From contig JAHJYA010000117.1 in assembly GCA_018826895.1 (NCBI GenBank), positions 1 to 64,000 on the forward strand: a stretch of 64,000 bases of DNA, given 5' to 3'. The notes below the pieces were generated by a model, which did no database searches, was not told where the DNA came from, and saw only the letters and a program-made list of their open reading frames with translations. The translations under genes were made by a program, and so were the position numbers. The stretch comes from Gammaproteobacteria bacterium (GTDB lineage Bacteria > Pseudomonadota > Gammaproteobacteria > Pseudomonadales > Pseudomonadaceae). Of this stretch, positions 27,200 to 36,578 are shown piece by piece; positions within the stretch are counted from its first letter, which is position 1, and every line of letters starts with the position of its first letter.

Positions 27200-28708
27200 T
27201 CACGGTTGGGGAAAACGGGCGCGGCGCTCCAGGTCATCGAGGTCGATGTGGTTGCGCATGTATTGCTCGCTGGCATCGACCATCGGCTGGTGATCCCAGC
27301 TCTTCAGCGCCCCTTTGGTAAGGGCTTCGGCGACCAGCCGGCGACGGCGCTGGCTGGCCAGGGTGGCGCGGTGAATCGCCGGCATGTCCCAGCGGCTGCG
27401 GGCCTCTGCAAGGAAGGCGGCGAGTTGCTCGCGATGATCCGGCGACAGCGCCAGGTTCTCGCGCTCCTGCGGGTCATTGGCGACGTTGAACAGCAGCAGC
27501 GGGTCTTCTTCGGAGTAGATGAACTTCCACTCGCCGCGGCGAATCATCATCAGCGGGCTGGTGGTGCCTTCGGCCATGTATTCGCCGAGCACCTCGTCGT
27601 GCCCGCCGTTGCCTTGTAGATGTGGCACTAGCGATCGGCCGTCCAGTGCCAGGCCGGGCTCCACCTGGCCGCCGGCCAGTTCCACCAGGGTCGGCAGCAG
27701 GTCCAGGGTCGAGACGTTCTGGCTCACCCGGTGCGCGGCGAATTGCTTGGGCGCATGCACCAGCAGCGGCACGCGAGCGGCCATCTCGAACCAGTGCATC
27801 TTGTACCAGAGGCCACGCTCGCCGAGCATGTCGCCGTGGTCACCGGAGAACACGATAAGGGTGTCGTCGGCCAGCTTGCAGTCCTTGAGGGTCTTGAGCA
27901 GCTTGCCGATGTTGTCGTCGATGTAGCTGCAGGCGCCGAAATAGGCGCGCCGCGCATCGCGGATCTTCTGCTCGGGCAGCGGCTTGTCCCACAGGTCGAT
28001 GACCTTGAGCAGGCGCTGGGAGTGCGGATCCTGCTCGGCCTGGTCGATCACCTGGCGCGGCAGCGGAATATCCTCATCGCGGTAGCGATTCCAGTATTCC
28101 TCGGGAATGGTGTAGGGATCGTGGGGGTGGGTCATCGACACGGTCAGGCAGAACGGCTGATCCGGTGTCACGCGCACATGGTCGTAGAGGTACTGCTGGG
28201 CCTTGAACACCACCTCTTCGTCGAAGTCGAGCTGGTTGGTGCGCACGCAGGGGCCTGCCTGCAGCACCGAGGACATGTTGTGGTACCAGCTGGCGCGCAC
28301 GTCCGGCGCATCCCAGTTCACCACCCAGCCGTAGTCGGCCGGATAGATGTCGCTGGTCAGGCGCTCTTCGTAACCGTGCAGTTGGTCAGGGCCGCAGAAA
28401 TGCATCTTGCCCGACAGCGCGGTGCGGTAGCCGAGGCGGCGCAGGTAATGGGCGTAGGTCGGTACATCGGCGGGGAAGTCGGCGGCGTTGTCATAGGCGC
28501 CGATCTGGCTCGGCAGCTGGCCGCTGACCAGGCTGAAACGCGAGGGCGCACACAGCGGGCTGTTGCAGTAGGCGGCGTCGAATACCACGGCGTCTTTTGC
28601 CAGGCCCATCAGGTTGGGCATTTTGATCGGCGAAGCCGGGTCATGCAGGGGCAGGAGCGGCGCGGCCATCTGGTCGGCCATGATGAAAAGAATGTTCGGA
28701 CGCTTCAT
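27200..28708 (-). CDS. betC: Choline sulfatase BetC
   Basis: A 502-residue type I sulfatase that hydrolyses choline-O-sulfate to choline and sulfate. The formylglycine site C-x-P-x-R is CAPSR with the cysteine near residue 53. Metal-site residues appear in NILFIMADQM, SGKMHFCG, MTHPHDPY and SGDHGDMLGE, and a C-terminal choline-sulfatase tail (SWDHQPMVDASEQYMRNH) is present. I chose ATG 28708, since the ATG at 28726 has no ribosome site. It is divergent from a LysR gene and precedes the choline-binding protein. No formylglycine-generating enzyme lies nearby. Confidence 0.94.
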   Translation of the reverse strand: MKRPNILFIMADQMAAPLLPLHDPASPIKMPNLMGLAKDAVVFDAAYCNSPLCAPSRFSLVSGQLPSQIGAYDNAADFPADVPTYAHYLRRLGYRTALSGKMHFCGPDQLHGYEERLTSDIYPADYGWVVNWDAPDVRASWYHNMSSVLQAGPCVRTNQLDFDEEVVFKAQQYLYDHVRVTPDQPFCLTVSMTHPHDPYTIPEEYWNRYRDEDIPLPRQVIDQAEQDPHSQRLLKVIDLWDKPLPEQKIRDARRAYFGACSYIDDNIGKLLKTLKDCKLADDTLIVFSGDHGDMLGERGLWYKMHWFEMAARVPLLVHAPKQFAAHRVSQNVSTLDLLPTLVELAGGQVEPGLALDGRSLVPHLQGNGGHDEVLGEYMAEGTTSPLMMIRRGEWKFIYSEEDPLLLFNVANDPQERENLALSPDHREQLAAFLAEARSRWDMPAIHRATLASQRRRRLVAEALTKGALKSWDHQPMVDASEQYMRNHIDLDDLERRARFPQP

Positions 28709-28821
28709 GGGTCGCCTGTTTTCCATACTGAATAGTTATGCGACAGTGCTTCCTTGATCATCCTGCGCTGGGTAGCTGTGGTAAACCCCGGTGCGCGACA
28801 TGGCTTGGATAAGTAAAACTT

Positions 28822-29757
28822 ATGATTAAACGTCTCGGTAGCCTGTCCCTGGATGCCTTGCGGGTGTTTGAATCGGCGGCGCGCCAGTTGAGCTTTACCG
28901 CGGCGGCGCTGGAGCACGGCAGCACCCAGCCGGCGATTAGTCAGCAGATCAAGCGCCTGGAGCAGCAACTGAACACACGGCTGTTCGACCGGGTGCACCG
29001 GGGCATTGCCTTGACTGAGGCCGGCGAACTGCTGCTGCGTTATGTGCAGGATGGCCTGGAAACCCTGGATGCCGGCCTGGCTGCGGTACAGGCCACACAG
29101 CAGCACGAGGTGCTGCAGGTGGCGACCGATTTCGCCTTTGCCGCCTATTGGCTGATGCCGCGCCTGCAGCGTTTTCACCAGCGCCATCCGGAGATCGACG
29201 TCAGCCTGGTGACCAGCGAGCGCGCCCTGGGCGTGCTCGCTGCCGAGATTGATGTGGCCATCGGCTTTGGTGACGGGCGCTTCAAGCATGGCGAGGCGCA
29301 CCTGCTGTTCCATGAAGAAGTTTTCGCCGTAGCCAGCCCTAACCTGATGGCGGGCCACGCCCTGCCCGCGCCGGCCAGCCTGTTGAGTAGCCTGCCGCTG
29401 CTGCACCTGCGCCCGGAGAGTCGTTCGCGCTGGTTCGACTGGGCCGGGCTGTTCAGCGAACTGGGTCTGAGCGAGACGCCCCCGGCGGGCACTTTGCGCT
29501 TCGACAACTACACCCTGCTGATCCAGGCGGCGATTGCCGGGCAGGGCGTGGCTATCGGCTGGCGGCATTTGGTTGATGACCTGCTGGCGCAGCGGCTGCT
29601 GGTGCCGGTGTGTGCCGGCAGTGTGCATTCGCCGTTCGGCTATTACGTGGTGCTGCCCGAGCGCAAACGGCGACAGCGGCTGACTCAGCTATTTGTGACC
29701 TGGTTGCAGGAAGAGTTGCACCGCGAGGCGCCGCCGCTCAGCCACGAAAACGGATAA
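28822..29757 (+). CDS. LysR regulator of choline sulfate utilisation
   Basis: A 311-residue LysR-type regulator of the GcvA-like branch. The N-terminal helix-turn-helix has LDALRVFESAARQLSFTAAA and STQPAISQQIKRLEQQLNTRLFDR; the effector domain follows. It lies divergent to betC across 113 bases, the standard position for the choline-sulfate regulator, so control of betC and the following genes is likely. No strong ribosome site is visible. The last 20 bases overlap the end of the convergent NAD(P)-binding gene. Confidence 0.85.
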   Translation: MIKRLGSLSLDALRVFESAARQLSFTAAALEHGSTQPAISQQIKRLEQQLNTRLFDRVHRGIALTEAGELLLRYVQDGLETLDAGLAAVQATQQHEVLQVATDFAFAAYWLMPRLQRFHQRHPEIDVSLVTSERALGVLAAEIDVAIGFGDGRFKHGEAHLLFHEEVFAVASPNLMAGHALPAPASLLSSLPLLHLRPESRSRWFDWAGLFSELGLSETPPAGTLRFDNYTLLIQAAIAGQGVAIGWRHLVDDLLAQRLLVPVCAGSVHSPFGYYVVLPERKRRQRLTQLFVTWLQEELHREAPPLSHENG

Positions 29758-30313
29758 GTTCGCGCACATGGTTATCCAGCCGCGCTTCGTCGAGGATGCC
29801 GCCGGCCACACCTAGCAGACGCTGGTGGTGATCGCTCAGCGGTTGGTTGATGAAATCCTCCAGACGCCCTGGCGTATCGGTACCGGTCGGTGATTGCACC
29901 AAGGTCCAGACCACGTCTGTGCAGGCCAGCAGCTGGTTACGCGCCAGCTCGTCGGAATCGTCACGATCGAAGTCGGCGACCAACAGCAGGCGCCTCACGC
30001 CTGCTCGCGGCAGGCCAACTGACAAGGCGACAATCGCGTCGCTCAGGCTGGCGTTGGCGGGCTCGGATACGTCGCCTGGATACACGCAGATCACCGCATC
30101 CAGGCCGGCGGCCGCTTCACTGATACTCAGGGCATCGAAGGGATCGCACAACTTGCAGTGTTGGCCCGGGCGCGCCTGCAGGGCGTTGAGATCGCCGACC
30201 AGGGCGACCACCTCATGCTGGCGGCTGAGCAGTGCATGCCGCAGTGCGGCGCCGAGGTTACTGAGTGCACCGATCAAGCCGACTTTGAAAACGGAGGTTT
30301 CGGCGTTTTTCAT
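29738..30313 (-). CDS. NAD(P)-binding protein, NmrA/SDR-like
   Basis: A 191-residue protein with a degenerate Rossmann motif at the N-terminus (VGLIGALSNLGAALRHAL) and VICVYPGD and RRLLLVADF strands, as in NAD(P)H-binding atypical short-chain dehydrogenases of the NmrA type. No Tyr-x3-Lys catalytic pair is obvious. The ATG at 30313 shares its A with the stop of the upstream lactonase gene (TGATG), with CGGAG 7 bases upstream, so translation is coupled. Function unknown; a sensor or reductase role is possible. Confidence 0.75.
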   Translation of the reverse strand: MKNAETSVFKVGLIGALSNLGAALRHALLSRQHEVVALVGDLNALQARPGQHCKLCDPFDALSISEAAAGLDAVICVYPGDVSEPANASLSDAIVALSVGLPRAGVRRLLLVADFDRDDSDELARNQLLACTDVVWTLVQSPTGTDTPGRLEDFINQPLSDHHQRLLGVAGGILDEARLDNHVRELIRFRG

Positions 30314-31479
30314 CAATGCTCCGGAAGAAAAAGCAGCGCTGACGGTGCTTCCAGCTCGACTTGCTGAATGGCCTCACCGAGTTGCCCGCTGCGCGGATCG
30401 CGTGGCAGAACGCGCAGCTCGTTGCCAGCCTGGTTGGCCAGCAACAAGAAGCGCCCGTCGGGGCTCAGAGCGAACTCACGGGTCTGCCGGCTGCCGGTGG
30501 CGACCCGTTGTTGCAGGCTGAGGCGGCCCGTGGCGCTGTCGACCGCGAATACGCTCAGGTGGTTATCGTCGCCGCGGTTGATCACCTGCAGAAAGCGCCC
30601 GTCGGAAGATAGGTGCAACGCCCCGGCGCCCTGCTCGCCCTGAAAATCGGCAGGGGCCAGATCCAGCGTCTGCAACGGTCGCAACTGGCCCTGTTCATAC
30701 GCAAGCTGCATGACCTGGCCGCTGAGCTCCAGGGTCAGGTAGGCAAAACGCGCATCTTGGCTGAATACCAGGTGCCTCGGTCCGCTGCCGGCCGGCAGCG
30801 CCAGCCAGGCTGGTTCTGCGGGTTGCAGTGGCTGCTGCGCTTGCGTGGGGTCATAGCGGTAGCGGTACAGGCGATCCTGGCCCAGGTCGGCGGCAAACAC
30901 GAACTCGCCTTCAGGGCTCGGCACGGCGGCATGCACATGGCTGGAGGTCTGGCGTTGCGGGTCTTGCCCAGGCCCCAGCGTATGCGCGTTGGCGAGCACC
31001 TGCCGGGGTGGGCCGAGCGCGCCATTCTCCAGCACTGGCAGCACGGCCAGAGACCCCTGGGGTGTCACGGCATAGTTGGCGACGAACAAAAAATCGCCAT
31101 CGGCGCTGAGGCGCGCATGGGTCGGGTGGTCGCCCAGGCTGGCCACGCGGTTGAGCAGGTGCAGGTCGGCGCCTTGGTCGCTCAGGCGATAGGCGCTGAC
31201 CTGGCCCAGCGGCGGCTGGTCGCCGGCGCCATTCTCATTGACTGCATACAGGTGCCGACCGTCGGCAGCGAGTATCAACCAAGACGGGTTGGGCGCCGCG
31301 GCCAGGAGGCGCGGCGCACTGAGCTGGCCGGTATCGGTGGCGAAGCGCAGGTGGTGAATCCCGGTGCCGTAGCTGCCGACCAGCAGATCAAGGCTGGCCG
31401 CTGCCTGGCCTCCCGCAGGTGCCAGGCCCAGTGGCGCCAGCAGCAACGCCCCAAGCAGATGGCGCGAGGCGTGGTGCAT
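30313..31479 (-). CDS. Exported lactonase-family beta-propeller protein
   Basis: A 388-residue protein with a signal peptide (ASRHLLGALLLAPLGLAPAGGQA) and a seven-bladed propeller of the 6-phosphogluconolactonase (Pgl/YbhE) family. Repeated blade strands are visible as SADGDFLFVANYAV, SPEGEFVFAADLG, SSDGRFLQVINRG and SPDGRFLLLANQAG. The signal peptide argues against the cytoplasmic pentose-phosphate enzyme, so the true substrate is probably an extracytoplasmic lactone. It is coupled by TGATG overlaps on both sides to the DUF883 gene before it and the NAD(P)-binding gene after it. Confidence 0.85.
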   Translation of the reverse strand: MHHASRHLLGALLLAPLGLAPAGGQAAASLDLLVGSYGTGIHHLRFATDTGQLSAPRLLAAAPNPSWLILAADGRHLYAVNENGAGDQPPLGQVSAYRLSDQGADLHLLNRVASLGDHPTHARLSADGDFLFVANYAVTPQGSLAVLPVLENGALGPPRQVLANAHTLGPGQDPQRQTSSHVHAAVPSPEGEFVFAADLGQDRLYRYRYDPTQAQQPLQPAEPAWLALPAGSGPRHLVFSQDARFAYLTLELSGQVMQLAYEQGQLRPLQTLDLAPADFQGEQGAGALHLSSDGRFLQVINRGDDNHLSVFAVDSATGRLSLQQRVATGSRQTREFALSPDGRFLLLANQAGNELRVLPRDPRSGQLGEAIQQVELEAPSALLFLPEH

Positions 31480-31799
31480 CAGCGGCGGCTGACCAGCCAG
31501 CCAATCAATGCGACCACACCGAGGCCGATGGCTACGCTGGTCACCGGGCGCTCGCGTACGCGTTCGCTGGCGGCACGGCTGAGTTCGCGGGAGGTGCGCG
31601 AAAGCTCGCCATAGGTGTCTTCCCAGCCGTCCAGGGAGTCGTGCAGCAGGCGGCCGGCGCGGTCACGCAAGCGGCTGATACCCACGTGCGAGTCGTGCCC
31701 GGCGCGTTTGCGCAATTGGTCCAGGGCACGGGTCAGGGTGTCGATTTCCTGTTCAATGTCGGCGCGCGAGGTGGCGGCGAGGTCGGATAATTTGCGCAT
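31479..31799 (-). CDS. DUF883 family membrane-anchored protein (ElaB/YqjD-like)
   Basis: A 106-residue protein. Most of it is a charged amphipathic helix (IEQEIDTLTRALDQLRKRA, WEDTYGELSRTSRELSRAA) and it ends in one membrane helix (RPVTSVAIGLGVVALIGWLVSRR). This is the ElaB/YqjD/YgaM layout; YqjD and ElaB tether ribosomes to the inner membrane in stationary phase in E. coli. I chose ATG 31799 with GGAGC upstream; the frame extends to 31862 without a ribosome site. The stop overlaps the lactonase start as TGATG. Confidence 0.85.
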   Translation of the reverse strand: MRKLSDLAATSRADIEQEIDTLTRALDQLRKRAGHDSHVGISRLRDRAGRLLHDSLDGWEDTYGELSRTSRELSRAASERVRERPVTSVAIGLGVVALIGWLVSRR

Positions 31800-31882
31800 G
31801 GAAAGTCGCTCCAAGTTGATGGGATGTACAAGCTGAGACTCTATCCTGGCGCAGAGGTGCAACCTGATTTGCGGCGCCTCGG

Positions 31883-32269
31883 CTACTCGCGCTCGTACAG
31901 TTCCAGCGGCAGGCCGTCGGGGTCGCTGAAGAAGGTGAAACGCTTGCCGGTCAGCGCATCGACCCGGACCGCTTCACAGGGCACGCCGTGCGCGACCAGT
32001 TCCGCGATCCCTGCCTCCAGGTCCGCGACGGCAAATGCCAGGTGGCGTAGGCCACAGGCTTCCGGGTAGGACGGCCGCGGCGGCGCCTCGGGAAAGCTGA
32101 ACAGCTCCAACTGGCCATTGCCCAGGCGCAGGTCGAGCTTCCAGGAGTCGCGCTCGGGGCGGTAGGTCTCGGCAATGATCGGCAGGCCGAGCACCTCGGT
32201 ATAAAAGTGCCGCGCGCGCGGGTAGTCCGAGCAGATGATGGCGACGTGGTGCAGGTGGTCGAAGGGCAT
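31883..32269 (-). CDS. VOC family protein, GloA2/YaeR-like
   Basis: A 128-residue glyoxalase/bleomycin-resistance (VOC) fold protein. It begins with [26 protein letters not shown] and has [36 protein letters not shown] and [14 protein letters not shown], with H and E metal ligands at the expected strand positions. It resembles SMU1112c/YaeR proteins whose substrate is unknown. A CAGGAG ribosome site lies 5 bases from the ATG. It is about 80 bases upstream of the DUF883 gene, possibly the same transcript, and divergent from pbpG. Confidence 0.88.
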   Translation of the reverse strand: MPFDHLHHVAIICSDYPRARHFYTEVLGLPIIAETYRPERDSWKLDLRLGNGQLELFSFPEAPPRPSYPEACGLRHLAFAVADLEAGIAELVAHGVPCEAVRVDALTGKRFTFFSDPDGLPLELYERE

Positions 32270-32415
32270 TGATGCTCCTGAGGATAAGTGCGCGAGCCGC
32301 GCCACTATCGATGGGTGGACCTGCATTTGGCTCTGCAGGTTCGGCCGCGCAATTCCGTATACTGCGCGCGCCGAGGCCCGCCTCGTTCCTTTCCATTTTG
32401 TCAGTGAATCGCCCT

Positions 32416-33327
32416 GTGAATATTCGCCATTCCCTCGCCTGTTTCGTGCTGGCCTGCAGCAGCGCACTTATCGTCCCGCTCGCCTTGGCCGCGAACAAGG
32501 CGCCAGCCCATCAGGAGTTGGCTGCTGGCAGCGCCCTGCTGGTCGATCTGAAAAGCGGGGACGTGCTGTATTCCAGCAACCCCGATGTGCAGGTGCCGAT
32601 TGCCTCGGTGACCAAGCTGATGACCGCGATGGTCGCCCTGGACGCCAAGCTGCCACTCGATGATCAATTGCCGATCGTGATCCGTGACACCCACGAGATG
32701 CAGGGCGTGTTCTCCCGCGTGCGGGTGGGCAGCGAGGTCAGCCGCCGCGACATGCTGTTGCTGGCGCTGATGTCCTCGGAAAACCGTGCGGCGGCGAGCC
32801 TGGCGCATCACTACCCCGGCGGGCACAAGGCGTTTATCGCGGCGATGAATGCCAAGGCCAAGTCACTCGGCATGACGCGTTCGCACTTTGTCGAGCCCAC
32901 CGGGCTGTCAGAGCGCAACGTGTCCACCGCCAACGACCTGGTACGCCTGGTGCGCGCGACCCAGCAATACCCGCTGCTCAGCCAGATGAGTGCGACCCCG
33001 GAAAAGACCGTGGCCTTTCGCAAGCCCAACTACACCCTGGGCTTTCGCAACACCAACGCGCTGGTACGCAAGCCGAACTGGTCGGTGCAGGCGACCAAGA
33101 CCGGCTTCACCAACGCCGCCGGGCACTGTCTGGTGATGCGCACCGTGATGGATAATCGCCCGGTGGCCTTTGTGGTGCTCGATGCGTTCGGCAAGTACAC
33201 CCACATGGCCGACGCCAACCGCCTCAAGCGCTGGCTGGAAACCGGCACCATCACCCCGGTGCCGGCAGCCGCCATCAGCTACCGCCAGCAGAAACAGGCA
33301 GAGCGCCGCTTGCAAGCCGCGCAGTAG
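32416..33327 (+). CDS. pbpG: D-alanyl-D-alanine endopeptidase PbpG (PBP7)
   Basis: A serine endopeptidase of about 303 residues that cleaves D-Ala-mDAP cross-links in peptidoglycan. The penicillin-binding motifs are SVTK (active serine), SSEN and KTG. The GTG at 32416 gives a compact signal peptide ([19 protein letters not shown], cleavage near LALA); another in-frame GTG at 32404 is possible and neither has a strong ribosome site. The S11 family length is typical for PBP7. It is periplasmic and convergent with trpA, separated by a REP unit and a long bidirectional terminator. Confidence 0.9.
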   Translation: MNIRHSLACFVLACSSALIVPLALAANKAPAHQELAAGSALLVDLKSGDVLYSSNPDVQVPIASVTKLMTAMVALDAKLPLDDQLPIVIRDTHEMQGVFSRVRVGSEVSRRDMLLLALMSSENRAAASLAHHYPGGHKAFIAAMNAKAKSLGMTRSHFVEPTGLSERNVSTANDLVRLVRATQQYPLLSQMSATPEKTVAFRKPNYTLGFRNTNALVRKPNWSVQATKTGFTNAAGHCLVMRTVMDNRPVAFVVLDAFGKYTHMADANRLKRWLETGTITPVPAAAISYRQQKQAERRLQAAQ

Positions 33328-33330
33328 TGG

Positions 33331-33401
33331 GTAGCCTGGGTTGAGCACCGCGATACCCGGGAAGAGATGTCCCGGGTGTCGCTTCGCTCGACCCAGGCTA
33401 C
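33331..33401. repeat. Palindromic repeat of the GTAGCCTGGGT type
   Basis: The unit is bounded by GTAGCCTGGGT and ACCCAGGCTAC in inverted orientation, with an internal CCCGGG. The right-hand 31 bases (33371-33401) recur exactly at 47775-47805. This is a different repeat family from GTAGGAGC/GTGGGAGG. Confidence 0.75.
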
Positions 33402-33412
33402 GCGCAGTAAGC

Positions 33413-33448
33413 AAAACGCCCCGATCGGCTAGCCGGTCGGGGCGTTTT
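33413..33448. terminator. Bidirectional terminator between pbpG and trpA
   Basis: AAAACGCCCCGATCGGCT faces AGCCGGTCGGGGCGTTTT, an 18-base palindrome with a single G-T type mismatch. The stem is flanked by A4 on one side and T4 on the other, so it can terminate pbpG and trpBA from opposite directions. Confidence 0.88.
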
Positions 33449-33466
33449 CGTTACGGGCAGGTGCTA

Positions 33467-34276
33467 TCAGGCGCGGGCGTTACGCACACCTTCAGCCAGC
33501 GCCGCGACCAGGGTCAGCACGCCGTCGACAGCCGCCTCGTCGTTTTCGGCGCTGGCGATCTGGTCGATCAGTGCCGAGCCGACCACCACGCCTTCGGCCA
33601 GGCGCGCGATGGTCGCAGCATGCTCCGGGGTGCGGATGCCGAAGCCGATGCACAGCGGCAGGTCGGTATGGCGGCGCAGGCGGGTCACGGCCTGTTCGAC
33701 GTGATCCAGGGTCGCCGAGCCGGCACCGGTTACGCCGGCCACCGAGACGTAGTAAACAAAGCCCGAGCTGCCGTTGAGCACCTTGGGCAGGCGCTTGTCG
33801 TCGGTGGTCGGGGTGGTCAGGCGGATAAAGTCCAGGCCTGCGACCTGAGCGGGGTCGCAGAGGTCGGCGTTATGCTCCGGCGGCAGGTCGACGATGATCA
33901 GGCCATCGACGCCCGAGGCCACGGCTTCGGCGATAAAGCGCTCGACGCCGTACTTGTGGATGGGGTTGAAGTAGCCCATCAGCACCAGCGGAGTGACCTG
34001 CTCGCCTTCGCGGAACTCGCGGACCATTTGCAGGGTTTTCTCCAGGTCCTGGCCATTGTCCAGGGCGCGGATGTTGGCCAGCTGGATTGCCGGGCCGTCA
34101 GCCATCGGGTCGGTAAACGGCATGCCCAGCTCGATCACGTCGGCACCGGCCGCTGGCAGACCCTTGAGGATCGCCAGCGAGGCGTCGTAGTTCGGGTCAC
34201 CGCCGGTGACGAAGGTCACCAGGGCAGCGCGGTTCTGTTCTTTCAGCTCGGCAAAGCGGCTCTGCAGGCGGCTCAT
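33467..34276 (-). CDS. trpA: Tryptophan synthase alpha subunit
   Basis: A 269-residue TIM-barrel enzyme that splits indole-3-glycerol phosphate to indole and glyceraldehyde-3-phosphate. Both catalytic acids are seen: E in [11 protein letters not shown] and D in FTDPMADGP. The phosphate-binding [10 protein letters not shown] and [10 protein letters not shown] are present. Its ATG overlaps the trpB stop as ATGA, coupling the two subunits. It ends just before a bidirectional terminator. Full length. Confidence 0.97.
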   Translation of the reverse strand: MSRLQSRFAELKEQNRAALVTFVTGGDPNYDASLAILKGLPAAGADVIELGMPFTDPMADGPAIQLANIRALDNGQDLEKTLQMVREFREGEQVTPLVLMGYFNPIHKYGVERFIAEAVASGVDGLIIVDLPPEHNADLCDPAQVAGLDFIRLTTPTTDDKRLPKVLNGSSGFVYYVSVAGVTGAGSATLDHVEQAVTRLRRHTDLPLCIGFGIRTPEHAATIARLAEGVVVGSALIDQIASAENDEAAVDGVLTLVAALAEGVRNARA

Positions 34277-35484
34277 GCGTGCTTCTCCTGTTGTTCCATG
34301 TGGTGCACGATGGTTTGCATGTCCTTGTCGCCACGCCCGGAGAGGTTGATCACCATCAGGTGATCCTTGGGCAGGTTCGGCGCACGCTTGAACACTTCCG
34401 CCAGGGCGTGGGCGGTTTCCAGGGCCGGGATGATGCCCTCCTGGCGGCAGCAGATGTGGAAGGCTTCGAGGGCTTCAGTGTCGGTCACCGAGGTGTACTC
34501 AACTCGGCCCACCTCATGTAACCAGGCGTGTTCCGGGCCGATGCCGGGGTAGTCCAGGCCGGCGGAAATCGAGTGGGCGTCGATGATCTGGCCGTCGTCG
34601 CTCTGCAGCAGGAAGGTGCGGTTGCCGTGCAGCACGCCCGGTACGCCGCCGTTGAGGCTGGCGGCGTGTTTGCCGGTTTCGATGCCGTGGCCGGCCGCTT
34701 CCACGCCGATGATCTTCACGTCCTTGTCATCGAGGAAGGGGTGGAACAGGCCAATGGCATTCGAGCCGCCGCCGATGCAGGCGATCAGGCTATCCGGCAG
34801 GCGACCCTCCTGGGCGAGCATCTGGTCGCGGGTTTCCTTGCCGATTACCGCCTGGAAGTCGCGGACCATCGCCGGGTACGGGTGCGGGCCGGCCACGGTG
34901 CCGATCATGTAGAAGGTGGTGTCGACGTTGGTCACCCAGTCGCGCAGGGCCTCGTTCATCGCGTCCTTGAGCGTGCCGGTGCCGGCAACCACAGGCACCA
35001 CGGTGGCGCCCATCAGCTTCATGCGCAGCACGTTGGCGTTCTGCCGGTGGATGTCGGTGCTGCCCATGAAGATCACGCATTCCATGCCAAACCGTGCTGC
35101 GACGGTGGCGGTGGCCACGCCGTGCATGCCGGCGCCGGTCTCGGCGATGATGCGTTTTTTACCCATGCGCTTGGCCAGTAAGACCTGGCCGATGCAGTTG
35201 TTGATCTTGTGCGCGCCGGTGTGATTGAGCTCTTCACGCTTGAAGTAGATCTTCGCGCCGCCACACATCTCGGTCAGGCGCTCGGCGAAGTACAGCGGGC
35301 TCGGACGGCCGACGAAATCACGCTGGAAGTACGCCAGCTCCTTCTCGAACTCAGGGTCGAGCTTGGCCTTCTCGTATTCGGCGGCCAGGTCGTGGATCAG
35401 CGGCATCAGGGTTTCAGCGACGTATTGGCCGCCGAACGAGCCGAACAGGCCGTTGGCATCAGGACCAGCGCGGAAGGAAGTCAT
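34273..35484 (-). CDS. trpB: Tryptophan synthase beta subunit
   Basis: A 403-residue PLP enzyme that joins indole and serine to give tryptophan. The PLP lysine is in HTGAHKINN, the catalytic glutamate region is AETGAGMHG, and the phosphate-binding loop is GGGSNAIG. I chose ATG 35484 with AAAGGAGA upstream; the frame extends to 35589 through the promoter region and is rejected. It is divergent from trpI, whose product activates trpBA in pseudomonads. Confidence 0.97.
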   Translation of the reverse strand: MTSFRAGPDANGLFGSFGGQYVAETLMPLIHDLAAEYEKAKLDPEFEKELAYFQRDFVGRPSPLYFAERLTEMCGGAKIYFKREELNHTGAHKINNCIGQVLLAKRMGKKRIIAETGAGMHGVATATVAARFGMECVIFMGSTDIHRQNANVLRMKLMGATVVPVVAGTGTLKDAMNEALRDWVTNVDTTFYMIGTVAGPHPYPAMVRDFQAVIGKETRDQMLAQEGRLPDSLIACIGGGSNAIGLFHPFLDDKDVKIIGVEAAGHGIETGKHAASLNGGVPGVLHGNRTFLLQSDDGQIIDAHSISAGLDYPGIGPEHAWLHEVGRVEYTSVTDTEALEAFHICCRQEGIIPALETAHALAEVFKRAPNLPKDHLMVINLSGRGDKDMQTIVHHMEQQEKHA

Positions 35485-35544
35485 GGCGTTCTCCTTTGAG
35501 GACAGGGTGCTGGAGCGGATGAGCCGTACTCCAGCCATGCCCAC

Positions 35545-35571
35545 AGGATAAGGCTGCCGCGCGCCAGACAA
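35545..35571 (-). promoter_or_regulatory. Candidate trpBA promoter
   Basis: On the minus strand, TTGTCT (35566-35571) and TATCCT (35545-35550) are separated by 15 bases. The spacing is short, as expected for an activator-dependent promoter. Transcription would start near 35538, putting the TrpI-like dyad centred about 64 bases upstream. Confidence 0.4.
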
Positions 35572-35592
35572 AAGCGATAAGATCGCCACGAC

Positions 35593-35611
35593 CTGTCAGG
35601 AAAACTCACAG
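35593..35611. promoter_or_regulatory. Candidate TrpI operator
   Basis: On the minus strand, CTGTGAG-N5-CTGACAG is an inverted repeat with one mismatch, ending at the base before the trpI start codon. It resembles the dyad that TrpI binds between trpI and trpB in P. aeruginosa. It could both activate trpBA and repress trpI. Confidence 0.5.
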
Positions 35612-36496
35612 ATGAGCCAAGACCTTCCGCCGCTTAATGCCCTGCGCGCCTTTGAGGTCGCCGCCCGCCTGGGCAGCGTCAGCCTGGCGGCAGATGAACT
35701 GCATGTGACCCATGGCGCCGTCAGTCGGCAGATACGCGGGCTGGAGGAGCACCTGGGGGTTGCCTTGTTCGCCCGCGAGGGGCGCGGCCTTAAACTCACA
35801 GATGCCGGCTTGCGCCTGCGCGATGCCGCGGCCGAGGCCTTTGCCCGCCTGCGTAGCGTCTGCGTTGACCTCAAGCGCCAGGTCGAGGACCGCCCGTTCG
35901 TCCTCGGCTGCCCCGGCAGCTTGCTGGCGCGCTGGTTTATTCCGCGGCTGGACCGGCTCAACCAGGCCTTGCCTGAGTTGCGCCTGCAACTGTCGGCCAG
36001 CGAGGGCGAACTGGACCCGCGCCGGCCAGGGCTGGATGCCACCCTGCTGTTCGCCGAGCCACCGTGGCCGGCGGACATGCAGGTGTTCGAGTTGGCCACC
36101 GAATGCATCGGCCCGGTGCTCAGCCCACGCTATGCCGGCTTCGCGCGGCTACAGGGCGCCACGCCGCGCGTGCTCTGTGGCGAGCCGCTGCTGCACACCG
36201 TATCGCGACCGCAGGCCTGGCCGAGCTGGGCCGTCGCCCAAGGGCTGAGCGCCCAGGATGTGCAGTTGGGTCAGGGCTTCGAGCATCTCTATTACTTGCT
36301 GGAAGCCGCCGCCGCCGGTTTGGGCGTGGCCATCGCACCGCAGCAACTGGTGGCCGACGACCTGGCCGGCGGACGCCTGGTCGCGCCCTGGGGTTTTGTC
36401 GAAACCCCGGCGCGGCTGGTGCTGCTGGTGCCCGCGCGGCGCCAGGATAAGCGCGCCGAGCAACTGGCTGACTGGTTACGCGCTGCTTTGAGCTGA
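35612..36496 (+). CDS. trpI: LysR regulator TrpI
   Basis: A 294-residue LysR-type activator. The helix-turn-helix ([20 protein letters not shown], then [21 protein letters not shown]) is followed by the effector domain, which in TrpI binds indole-3-glycerol phosphate. It is divergent from trpBA across 127 bases, the exact arrangement known in P. aeruginosa and P. putida. The name rests on family type plus that arrangement. The start codon directly follows a CTGTGAG-type dyad, consistent with autorepression. Confidence 0.92.
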   Translation: MSQDLPPLNALRAFEVAARLGSVSLAADELHVTHGAVSRQIRGLEEHLGVALFAREGRGLKLTDAGLRLRDAAAEAFARLRSVCVDLKRQVEDRPFVLGCPGSLLARWFIPRLDRLNQALPELRLQLSASEGELDPRRPGLDATLLFAEPPWPADMQVFELATECIGPVLSPRYAGFARLQGATPRVLCGEPLLHTVSRPQAWPSWAVAQGLSAQDVQLGQGFEHLYYLLEAAAAGLGVAIAPQQLVADDLAGGRLVAPWGFVETPARLVLLVPARRQDKRAEQLADWLRAALS

Positions 36497-36578
36497 ACTT
36501 TTGTCGCGCGCCGCCGGCCTCACGCAGGCAGGGACGCAGCAGCGGCCGGGACGGCTTTTAGCGAACGGGAGACCCTTT

